6,124 nt of DNA from Candidatus Aenigmatarchaeota archaeon (GTDB lineage: Archaea; Aenigmatarchaeota; Aenigmatarchaeia; QMZP01), in the NCBI GenBank assembly GCA_020343575.1, contig CP070801.1, positions 82,358-88,481 of the forward strand. The letters are read 5' to 3'. Shown here piece after piece: positions 1 through 4,831 of this stretch. Within the stretch, counting starts at the first letter, position 1. Each line of letters opens with the position of its first letter. Made by a program: the position numbers and the translations under genes. A model generated the notes under the pieces. That model saw only the letters and a list, made by a program, of their open reading frames with translations. It had not been told where the DNA came from and did no database searches.

Positions 1-78
1 AAGCTGCGGATACAGCAACCAAAGACCTATTCCGACCACGACTACGGCGACTATCAACACGATGATCTTCTTGAACAT
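1..78 (-). CDS. Membrane-anchored or secreted protein, N-terminal fragment
   Basis: Only the first 26 codons are in the window; the gene runs leftward off the edge. The ATG is well supported: a GGAGG lies 8 bases upstream in the minus-strand message. The visible protein starts with MFKK, followed by an uninterrupted run of Ile, Val, Leu and Gly up to a YPQ near the edge. Two lysines before a hydrophobic stretch of about 18 residues mark a signal peptide or an N-terminal membrane anchor with its N-terminus inside. It is the last visible gene of the leftward cluster of small membrane proteins and is probably co-transcribed with them, since its start overlaps the preceding 40-codon reading frame. 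Nothing can be said about the mature protein. Confidence 0.7.
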   Translation of the reverse strand, partial: MFKKIIVLIVAVVVVGIGLWLLYPQL

Positions 79-176
79 TGTTTTCTCCTCCAGATGTAGA
101 GTGTGAGATAGGTGGCAAAGAAGGTGAGTATGGCCAGACTCCCACAGAGTCCTCCACAGATTTCCTCGACAGCCAA
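54..176 (-). CDS. Small single-helix membrane protein, TTG start
   Basis: This is a 40-residue reading frame beginning with TTG directly after the TAG of the upstream 60-residue gene (TAGTTG). It is supported by GGGGTG at 183-188, six bases before the TTG, and by a sensible product. Residues 9-29 form one hydrophobic helix rich in Leu, Phe, Thr and Tyr, followed by a positively charged tail with WRRK and further arginines, which predicts the C-terminus inside. Cysteines occur at residues 7, 11, 34 and 40. It fills what would otherwise be a 98-base gap in a tightly packed cluster, and it overlaps the start of the next gene by 25 bases. Function is unknown. The main doubt is the TTG start and short length; it could instead be a spacer that is open by chance. 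Confidence 0.5.
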   Translation of the reverse strand: MAVEEICGGLCGSLAILTFFATYLTLYIWRRKQCSRRSSC

Positions 177-359
177 CTACAACACCCCAAACGCTGGTAG
201 GCCGTACCCGATGAAACCCCAAAGAAGCACACCGATGCCAATTATCAGCATGATGGTTCTGAAGGGTCCGCTTATTGCGTTCCTTGCGATGAGCAAGAGG
301 AATACCCCCGCTATCAGAAAGACCAGGAACGTACCTAGCAGACCTAATGTTTCAAGCAT
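177..359 (-). CDS. Two-helix hydrophobic membrane protein, 60 residues
   Basis: The ATG at 359 is preceded by an excellent AAGGAGG six bases upstream. The protein is almost entirely hydrophobic: helix 1 spans about residues 5-24 and helix 2 about residues 33-53. They are joined by a short loop containing two arginines (RNAISGPFR), which predicts a hairpin with the loop on the cytoplasmic or virion-interior side. There is no room for an enzyme. Its start overlaps the 70-residue gene upstream by 16 bases, so the two are probably translationally coupled. Size and topology resemble the small two-helix capsid proteins of spindle-shaped archaeal viruses, but such resemblance is weak for so short and hydrophobic a sequence. 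Holin-like or plain membrane-accessory roles are alternatives. Confidence 0.8.
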   Translation of the reverse strand: MLETLGLLGTFLVFLIAGVFLLLIARNAISGPFRTIMLIIGIGVLLWGFIGYGLPAFGVL

Positions 360-556
360 TCTTTTCCTCCTTTTCCTATCGTGAATAGAAGAATCGTCAA
401 GAAGCCAAGGAGTTCAAAGACAAAGACCAAGAGAACGATGGCAATCACGATCAGAGCGATCCACTTGAAAATCGAATTTGGGTAGGCTTTCATCACAGCT
501 AGACCTACCATTAGGACAAGGAGTAGAACCAGTGCGGAGAAGAGCATTCCTATCAT
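344..556 (-). CDS. Small hydrophobic membrane protein, 70 residues
   Basis: The ATG at 556 overlaps the TGA of the upstream 86-residue gene in an ATGA arrangement, and a GAGGG site sits about five bases before it. The protein has a first helix at about residues 3-22, a short polar turn (MKAYPNSIFKW), then a 30-residue hydrophobic stretch at about 32-60 that could be one long or two short helices. It ends in a lysine-rich tail containing one cysteine (KGGKECLKH). An internal ATG at codon 4 is a possible later start. It sits between two other tiny membrane proteins and overlaps both, so the three probably form one translational unit. I recognise no family. A role as a membrane-embedded structural component is inferred from size, topology and context only. 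Confidence 0.8.
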   Translation of the reverse strand: MIGMLFSALVLLLVLMVGLAVMKAYPNSIFKWIALIVIAIVLLVFVFELLGFLTILLFTIGKGGKECLKH

Positions 557-813
557 TCTTTCCCTCTTTGTGTCAGACCAATGAGCGTCATGGTGGGAAC
601 CAAATCAAGCGGTGCTAGAGGACCGAACCCTATGACCTCCCACGCAGCCAACATACCAATCGGACCCCACAGGATCAGGCCGAACACTGCCATAGCGATG
701 TCATAGACATCACCCAGACAGATGAAGTCCAGCGGAACCAGTAGCATATCGATTACGTCAAGGATGACCGAAACGATCATCTTGATGGTCCAAGGGACTG
801 GTACTCCTCCCAC
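553..813 (-). CDS. Small membrane protein with repeated Pro-Leu-Asp motif
   Basis: An 86-residue protein starting at a GTG, with GAGGT five bases upstream in the message (minus-strand AGAGGTAGAAAGTG). An amphipathic or hydrophobic segment lies at residues 11-30 and a clearer membrane helix at about 38-60, which includes the turn LWGPIGMLAAWEV. The C-terminal part is semi-hydrophobic and ends in RGKE. A Pro-Leu-Asp followed by hydrophobic residues occurs twice (residues 27-29 and 68-70), with acidic residues in the polar turn GDVYD. This hints at a two-fold arrangement of re-entrant or helical hairpins. I do not recognise a named family. It lies directly downstream of the 274-residue surface protein, separated by a hairpin, and overlaps the next gene by four bases. 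Confidence 0.78.
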   Translation of the reverse strand: MGGVPVPWTIKMIVSVILDVIDMLLVPLDFICLGDVYDIAMAVFGLILWGPIGMLAAWEVIGFGPLAPLDLVPTMTLIGLTQRGKE

Positions 814-823
814 TTTCTACCTC

Positions 824-845
824 TTTTTGTCTGAGGCGACAAAAA
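824..845 (-). terminator. Hairpin between the surface-protein gene and the small-membrane-protein genes
   Basis: A perfect 8-base inverted repeat, TTTTTGTC and GACAAAAA, is separated by six bases. On the leftward transcript it lies 17 bases after the stop of the 274-residue gene. It begins with a run of six T and ends one base before the AGAGGTAG ribosome binding site of the next gene. The T-run is the kind of signal that terminates archaeal transcription, so partial termination that lowers downstream expression is possible. RNA processing, or control of access to the adjacent ribosome binding site, would be alternatives. The symmetry is seen directly; the function is inferred. Confidence 0.4.
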
Positions 846-862
846 ATGAAGAAAGGGTGGGA

Positions 863-1687
863 TTAACCCAGGATGGTTATCAGCATCTCAAGCTCGACAG
901 TCTGTCCACCCATTGTGAAGTATAGGCTGAAGCTGTCGTAAACTGCCAATCCACCCGCTCCGAATGCGTATGGTTCGCCGACAACCCCGATTCTCACTGT
1001 CTGGGATTGTCCGGGTCTGAATAGTCCGAGATTGTAATCCCTGTGTTCAACTATCCTCCAGGGATTCCCGTCAGCGTCGTCAAAGTAGGCGTTCCACAAG
1101 TAATCGTTGTTCATGTCCACGACTGGCAGACTGTTTCCATCGGTTGTGTTGTAGGTGTAGGGTACTGATCCCATTGAAGCCACGAGTGGCCAACAACCGT
1201 TGTCACAAGCAGCTATTCCCTCTGGGAAAGCATCATTGGTGTTCTTGACCACGACATCGATCAGGTATTCATTGGGGAACAACGGATCGGTTACTCCACC
1301 AGTCGAATACACGAATTCGATGTTAGCGGTACACTTCAGTTCAGAGTCATCACAGGTTCCGTTTCCGGTTGCTGCCCATAGATCAACGTCTGTGTGTATC
1401 GTGTCCTCCCAGTTACCCGCTGTGGAATCGAGGTTTGTGTCAAGTTGCCATGTGGCATCCGCTGCCCTCAGATAGATGTCTCGTGGTAGGTTCCCACCAC
1501 CGAATCCGATGTTGGCTTGTTCTGCGAATCCACCGAGTGCGATGATTGCGAGTAGTGCTATTGGAATGGCAAAGATGGTCTTAGCGGTACTTCCGAGCTT
1601 GAAACCCTTGATCAGGAAGAATCCCAACACCCATATACCGATGATAAGGAATACAGCCATCAAGGGGTCCATTATCTCTCCAAACAC
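863..1687 (-). CDS. Membrane-anchored surface protein with beta-rich ectodomain (spike candidate)
   Basis: A 274-residue protein that heads the leftward cluster. Two N-terminal membrane helices (about residues 10-27 and 37-54) are separated by a short basic loop (KGFKLGSTAK), so both ends face outward. After residue 57 comes a long beta-rich domain, rich in Asn, Asp, Thr and aromatics, with two close cysteine pairs (112/119 and 161/165) suited to disulfides. Asn-X-Thr sequons at 109-111 and 180-182 are possible N-glycosylation sites. This composition is typical of archaeal extracellular or virion-surface proteins. The GTG start is read from an AGGAGG ten bases upstream; an ATG at codon 6, with GGAGAG three bases before it, is the alternative. 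Family is not recognised; a receptor-binding or envelope protein is the inferred role. Confidence 0.75.
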   Translation of the reverse strand: MFGEIMDPLMAVFLIIGIWVLGFFLIKGFKLGSTAKTIFAIPIALLAIIALGGFAEQANIGFGGGNLPRDIYLRAADATWQLDTNLDSTAGNWEDTIHTDVDLWAATGNGTCDDSELKCTANIEFVYSTGGVTDPLFPNEYLIDVVVKNTNDAFPEGIAACDNGCWPLVASMGSVPYTYNTTDGNSLPVVDMNNDYLWNAYFDDADGNPWRIVEHRDYNLGLFRPGQSQTVRIGVVGEPYAFGAGGLAVYDSFSLYFTMGGQTVELEMLITILG

Positions 1688-1692
1688 TTTTT

Positions 1693-1708
1693 GTCGTCCT
1701 CCTACGAC
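1693..1708 (-). promoter_or_regulatory. Hairpin displaying the Shine-Dalgarno site in its loop
   Basis: In the leader of the 274-residue gene, GTCGT and ACGAC form a perfect 5-base-pair stem enclosing exactly AGGAGG, the strongest ribosome binding site in the window. The stem ends five bases before the GTG start. In the folded RNA the site would be fully exposed in the loop and brought closer to the start, so the hairpin may promote initiation, or serve as a binding target for a regulator. The bases are seen directly; the function is inferred. Confidence 0.45.
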
Positions 1709-1765
1709 TTATTGGTATCTTTAAGGTGGCCCACCTCGCCACCCGAATCAGAGTGCTCTCAGGTT

Positions 1766-1776
1766 GTATAAAAATA
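1766..1776 (-). promoter_or_regulatory. TATA box of the leftward promoter
   Basis: On the minus strand this reads TATTTTTATAC, nearly identical to the TATTTTATAC of the rightward promoter about 60 bases away. Archaeal transcription would start about 25 bases downstream, near 1742, giving a leader of about 55 bases that includes the SD-in-loop hairpin. A second, weaker A/T element, TTAAAGATA (minus strand, about 1714-1722), lies closer to the gene but would leave almost no leader before the ribosome binding site. Confidence 0.45.
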
Positions 1777-1784
1777 GAGATGTT

Positions 1785-1795
1785 GTTATAATAAC
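1785..1795. promoter_or_regulatory. Palindrome GTTATAATAAC in the divergent promoter region
   Basis: A perfect 5-base dyad (GTTAT, central A, ATAAC) lies between the two outward-facing TATA elements. Its position upstream of both promoters makes it a possible operator. The sequence is A/T-rich and short, so chance symmetry is a real alternative. A further G/C-rich dyad, GGTGG-C-CCACC, lies at 1725-1735 on the leftward-leader side. Confidence 0.25.
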
Positions 1796-1798
1796 CCA

Positions 1799-1833
1799 GA
1801 AAACGATTTTTCGGTAGTAGTGAAAACTATTTT
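1799..1833. repeat. Two direct repeats, each with an AAAA-N3-TTTT dyad, ahead of the rightward promoter
   Basis: GAAAACGATTTT (from 1799) and GAAAACTATTTT (from 1822) differ at one base in twelve and start 23 bases apart, about two helical turns, so both face the same side of the DNA. Each is itself symmetrical (AAAA, three bases, TTTT). The second copy overlaps the rightward TATA element. This is a plausible operator pair for the small basic protein encoded immediately downstream, which could repress its own operon. The repeats are seen directly; the regulator-operator link is inferred. Confidence 0.4.
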
Positions 1834-1853
1834 ATACCCTATTTATTATATAG
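1829..1853 (+). promoter_or_regulatory. Promoter of the rightward operon
   Basis: Two TATA-like elements lie just before the ATG at 1870: TATTTTATAC (1829-1838) and TTTATTATATAG (1842-1853). The first would place the transcription start near 1860, leaving about ten leader bases. The second would give leaderless transcription starting at the ATG. No good Shine-Dalgarno site precedes the ATG, unlike most other genes here, which supports a leaderless or nearly leaderless message. Confidence 0.55.
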
Positions 1854-1869
1854 ATACTCCAATACTGGA

Positions 1870-2238
1870 ATGAAACAGAAAGCATTCAAAATTGAAGAAA
1901 AACACAAACGTGACACTTTTGAGGATAAGATTATCATCAGAAGAACATTGAGGGATCGTCTTCTGGAACTTGAGGAAAAGAAAGGAACAGATTGGATGGA
2001 AAGTTTTCTTGAGAATCTTGTGGTTAGAGTTCATAAGAGAGGAGTCAAACATCAGAAGGAGAATGGGGATGGTTATGCAGGGAGCATTAAGTTGAGACAG
2101 CCTTTAGGCCATCGTCGTCTTATCAAGATGTGGGGTAAGGCAAAGAAAGACCTCAGGCCTCTGGGAAGATTTGAACAAACAAATAAGGTTGTCGAGGAGT
2201 TGTTGAGAGAGGAGAAGTTGATGGATGAAAAGACTTAG
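1870..2238 (+). CDS. Small basic protein, possible ribbon-helix-helix regulator
   Basis: A 122-residue, Lys/Arg/Glu-rich soluble protein at the head of the rightward operon. Residues 17-25 (FEDKIIIRR) could be a short beta strand. They are followed by a helix at about 26-38 (LRDRLLELEEKKG) and another at about 41-57, the order and spacing of a ribbon-helix-helix DNA-binding fold. The C-terminal half is highly basic (GHRRLIKMWGKAKK) and ends in a probable helix. The start follows a strong A/T-rich promoter with almost no leader. Its last 14 bases overlap the next gene, implying coupled translation. First position in the operon, with repeated dyads in the promoter, suits an autoregulator. The fold assignment is a reading of pattern, not a recognised family; a nucleoid or structural DNA-binding protein is an alternative. 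Confidence 0.75.
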   Translation: MKQKAFKIEEKHKRDTFEDKIIIRRTLRDRLLELEEKKGTDWMESFLENLVVRVHKRGVKHQKENGDGYAGSIKLRQPLGHRRLIKMWGKAKKDLRPLGRFEQTNKVVEELLREEKLMDEKT

Positions 2239-3190
2239 CGTTTTACTTGTCTTGTTGTTCGCCATACCGTTCAGTTTCAACGCCAGTGCGGATGATGAGT
2301 CGCTTATCAGCATCGAGATTGAGGATGATTGGTATGTCCGGGATGAGATAGTCAAATACAACATAAGCGGTCCTCCTGGGAGAAGAATTCATATGCTCGT
2401 CACCAGTGGACTAGCGGTATTTGAGTATTCAGAAGTTACCGATGTCAATGGAACCTGGGAGGGAGCGTTTCCGACATCCTCAATGAAACCGGGTGCATGG
2501 ACAATCTACATCAATGACGAATACAACAACACCGCTGAGGTTAAGTTTCTGTTGAAGATGAACGACCAAGACCTCTGGAACTTGATGTTGGCAATAGAGG
2601 AGAATTTCAGGTTTATGTTGCGTACCGTCATCACAATGGCGATAAGCTTCATTACTGCCATCGCCTTCATTGTTCTAGTTTACAGCATTATGAGTTCAAA
2701 GAGGAGAGCGGAGATCACAGGGGAAAAGACGTTCTGGGACAGTACGATCACCTATATCACTGATAGATTCAAGTTCGGATGGGAGAGGGTTGGAACGAGT
2801 AAGGCTGGAAGGCGTGACTCCCTCATGGTTGCGAGAAAGAAGTTCAATGAACTCTATCGGCTGATATTCGACAATGTTGAGGAGATTGACGATTGCGACG
2901 CTTGGATTGAGAATGTGGATAGGTTTGCAGAGAAATACAACTGGTCGGAGGCTGGAAAGAAAAGAAGGCTTGAGAGGTGGAACACGACGATAAGAAAGCT
3001 CACTGTCGAGAATCAACATCTAGCACCTTTGAAAGAGGAGGCGAAAGAAGAATACATAGAAGCATTGGCTCGAAAGGGGTTGTGGCATCCACACATGAGC
3101 TATGAGGATGAGCAACGACTGTTGTATGGTGGAGAAGATTGGGATTCGGTGAGGCCGTTTGGTGGAACGATCAAGACAGAATCAGGGTAG
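2225..3190 (+). CDS. Secreted, membrane-anchored protein with Ig-like outer domain and long inner tail
   Basis: A 321-residue protein. Residues 1-22 are a clear signal peptide (MKRLSVLLVLL, cleavage likely after ASA). Residues 26-110 form a beta-rich outer domain with the pattern of an Ig-like or bacterial-surface fold: ISGPPGRRI at 47-55, DVNGTWEG at 73-80, then MKPGAWTIYI. Sequons occur at 46, 75 and 101. A membrane helix spans about 132-156 and is followed by SSKRR, so the remaining 165 residues, charged and largely helical, lie inside. This is a type I topology linking an outer sensor or adhesin domain to an inner partner. The ATG has GAGGAG ten bases upstream inside the preceding gene. 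Its 3' end overlaps the next gene. A structural role in a virion or a membrane machine is possible; the family is not recognised. Confidence 0.82.
   Translation: MKRLSVLLVLLFAIPFSFNASADDESLISIEIEDDWYVRDEIVKYNISGPPGRRIHMLVTSGLAVFEYSEVTDVNGTWEGAFPTSSMKPGAWTIYINDEYNNTAEVKFLLKMNDQDLWNLMLAIEENFRFMLRTVITMAISFITAIAFIVLVYSIMSSKRRAEITGEKTFWDSTITYITDRFKFGWERVGTSKAGRRDSLMVARKKFNELYRLIFDNVEEIDDCDAWIENVDRFAEKYNWSEAGKKRRLERWNTTIRKLTVENQHLAPLKEEAKEEYIEALARKGLWHPHMSYEDEQRLLYGGEDWDSVRPFGGTIKTESG
3148..3154 (+). promoter_or_regulatory. Ribosome binding site GGTGAGG that decides the start of the next gene
   Basis: GGTGA is the core complement of the archaeal 16S rRNA 3' end. It lies seven bases before the GTG at 3162, but only four before the in-frame TTG at 3159. 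The GTG is therefore the better start. The site is inside the coding sequence of the preceding gene, as expected for coupled translation. Confidence 0.5.
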
Positions 3191-4307
3191 CTTTTGGTCA
3201 AGGAGAGACAGACGAAGGCGTAAGGTAAAGAGAGAGATCGAGGGAGAGGGTGACCCGCTGGATTCCACGCTCTTTTTGGCAACTGCAAGTACGGTTGGTG
3301 TTGGCATTTCCATAATCGCATTTGGATACTACTGGCTTACTGGTGCTGACTGGTGGGTGCTATTGTGTTGGGGAATGGTATTGGGTCTTTTGCTATTGAA
3401 TATTGGAGTGACATTGTTTTGGGGAACGGAGAAAAGCGGACTCCATGTAAAAGCTGGACCATATAAATTTGCCCCAGTAAATCTTGAGTTCTTTGATTGG
3501 GTCGAATGTAGTGTCCGGGATATAGAGGGGTATAGACTTACTTGGATACAAGAGAACATAAGGACGCATGGCGTAATAAACTGGTGGAAGGCTCATGGTG
3601 GGAGAACGAAACCATACATATCAGCGAATGTTGCTGGGTCGGAAAGAAGGTTCAATCCCAAGGGTTTGGAACTCGGACCTGATTGGAAAACACCAATCGA
3701 TACATTCAACAGGGTGAAAAGGGAAAGATTGGATGCAATCGAGAGGATTCAGAAAGTAAGGATGATAATGGACATAGATGGTGAGATTCTTCCAAAGGAC
3801 GAGCATATGAAGATAATCGACCCAAAGACACAGAAACCGAGTCCCATCAAGAAAGAGTGGGATATCGAATTGTTCCCCATCTATGTATCACTTATGAGGA
3901 ACAATGGTCGGATACCTCAAAGCTCGGAATTGCCAGGAAAGGCTGGAATCTGGCATGGTTCGGATTATCTGCTCTTTGGTGATTTCAGTGCAACTCCACG
4001 TGAGAAGATGAAATCCGAAATAGTAAAGGGACTTGAGAGAGACAGACCATATTTCCAAGATTATTCATACGCCCTCATTTCAACGGTTGCATATCCTTGG
4101 ATTGGTCCAGTTCACGATTACCGACCTCCTGATTTCCAGAAAGAGCTTGACGATGCAAGATTGAGGTCATATCATCTAAGTGCTGCTCTCGAAGCTGCGG
4201 GAGAAACAACTTGGAGTTATGCAGATCAATTCAGAGATACATCTGGAGTCGATGAAGTTGAGAGGTTTCCAGAACGGAGAGGTTACTACGACAGGGATAG
4301 AGACTGA
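3162..4307 (+). CDS. Membrane-hairpin protein with large inner domain
   Basis: A 381-residue protein from the GTG. It opens with a strongly basic stretch (about residues 13-23, mostly Arg), then two membrane helices at about 35-58 and 64-88 joined by a tight TGAD turn. By the positive-inside rule both the N-terminus and the roughly 290-residue C-terminal part are inside the cell or virion. The C-terminal part is mixed alpha/beta, rich in Trp, Tyr, Pro and charged residues. It includes a probable coiled or helical stretch at about 180-205 and ends in an Arg/Asp/Tyr-rich tail (RRGYYDRDRD). No catalytic motif stands out. It overlaps the gene before by 29 bases and touches the next by a CTGA overlap. 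Together with the ATPase downstream it may form the inner platform of a membrane complex; I do not recognise the family. Confidence 0.78.
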   Translation: MERSRQNQGSFWSRRDRRRRKVKREIEGEGDPLDSTLFLATASTVGVGISIIAFGYYWLTGADWWVLLCWGMVLGLLLLNIGVTLFWGTEKSGLHVKAGPYKFAPVNLEFFDWVECSVRDIEGYRLTWIQENIRTHGVINWWKAHGGRTKPYISANVAGSERRFNPKGLELGPDWKTPIDTFNRVKRERLDAIERIQKVRMIMDIDGEILPKDEHMKIIDPKTQKPSPIKKEWDIELFPIYVSLMRNNGRIPQSSELPGKAGIWHGSDYLLFGDFSATPREKMKSEIVKGLERDRPYFQDYSYALISTVAYPWIGPVHDYRPPDFQKELDDARLRSYHLSAALEAAGETTWSYADQFRDTSGVDEVERFPERRGYYDRDRD

Positions 4308-4831
4308 GCACAATTAAAGAGAAACTGAGAAAAGCTGATGTATTCAATACAGAAGAGAGAAGAGAGACAGTCAAAATTCCTCGAAAAAGGAGAAGTGATG
4401 TTCCAGGAAGGATAAGATTAGGTAGATCACTTGAACCACATAGAGGCGATTGGCGATTGCTCAGACAACTAGAAGAGAAGAAGATGAATTATGAATACAT
4501 CATGGCAACACATCCAAAATGGTATCTCAAAGTCTATTATAAGAATCAAATATACTATGGTTTCTATGGAATGCTCTGTGACCTTATTGGTGCGACAGAG
4601 AACAGAGAGGATTATGAGCTACATGAAGAATTGGTGAGGCGAGTAAATATTGCCAAAGGGGTCGGACTGAAGAAGGATCAGATATTTGAATTTATGAGTA
4701 TTTTGGCTTGGGCAATTGGGGAGAAGAAGGGTAATTGGGCAGAGAAGCCAGTTTCACAACAGTTTGACATTCCAAGAGCAGTGATCGATGAGAAGTATGA
4801 GGAGCTTCGAGGAATCCCCGAGACAGATTGA
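4304..4831 (+). CDS. Basic soluble protein, 175 residues, probable CTG start
   Basis: The reading frame is open from the previous gene's stop, but its first ATG/GTG/TTG is a TTG at 4457, which would leave 150 bases uncovered in an otherwise gap-free operon. The frame upstream of that TTG looks like real protein: a charged start (STIKEKLRKADVF), a basic segment VKIPRKRR at 23-30, then GRIRLGRS. A CTG at 4304 overlaps the upstream TGA as CTGA, the exact geometry of the common ATGA coupling. I therefore take CTG as the likely start, giving 175 residues; an ATT at 4313 is another option. The rest has a Tyr-rich core (WYLKVYYK at 73-80, then YYGFYGM) and helices. No membrane helix or known motif. 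It precedes the ATPase and overlaps it by 44 bases, so it may be its partner. Confidence 0.6.
   Translation: MSTIKEKLRKADVFNTEERRETVKIPRKRRSDVPGRIRLGRSLEPHRGDWRLLRQLEEKKMNYEYIMATHPKWYLKVYYKNQIYYGFYGMLCDLIGATENREDYELHEELVRRVNIAKGVGLKKDQIFEFMSILAWAIGEKKGNWAEKPVSQQFDIPRAVIDEKYEELRGIPETD

Noticed and set aside
112..1724. Plus-strand reading frames at 112-384, 722-925, 1200-1475 and 1476-1724
   Set aside because: They lie antisense to well-supported minus-strand membrane genes with ribosome sites, and their products lack a coherent domain pattern.
3159..3161. TTG as the start of the membrane-hairpin gene
   Set aside because: The GGTGAGG site is better spaced for the GTG three bases later.
4290..4310. 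A -1 frameshift fusing the 381-residue protein to the next one
   Set aside because: The shift would have to occur in only a few bases and no slippery heptamer or downstream structure is visible; CTGA re-initiation is simpler.
4457..4831. A 124-residue gene starting at TTG 4457
   Set aside because: It leaves a 150-base stop-free gap in a packed operon and ignores protein-like sequence upstream; the longer CTG-start version explains more.
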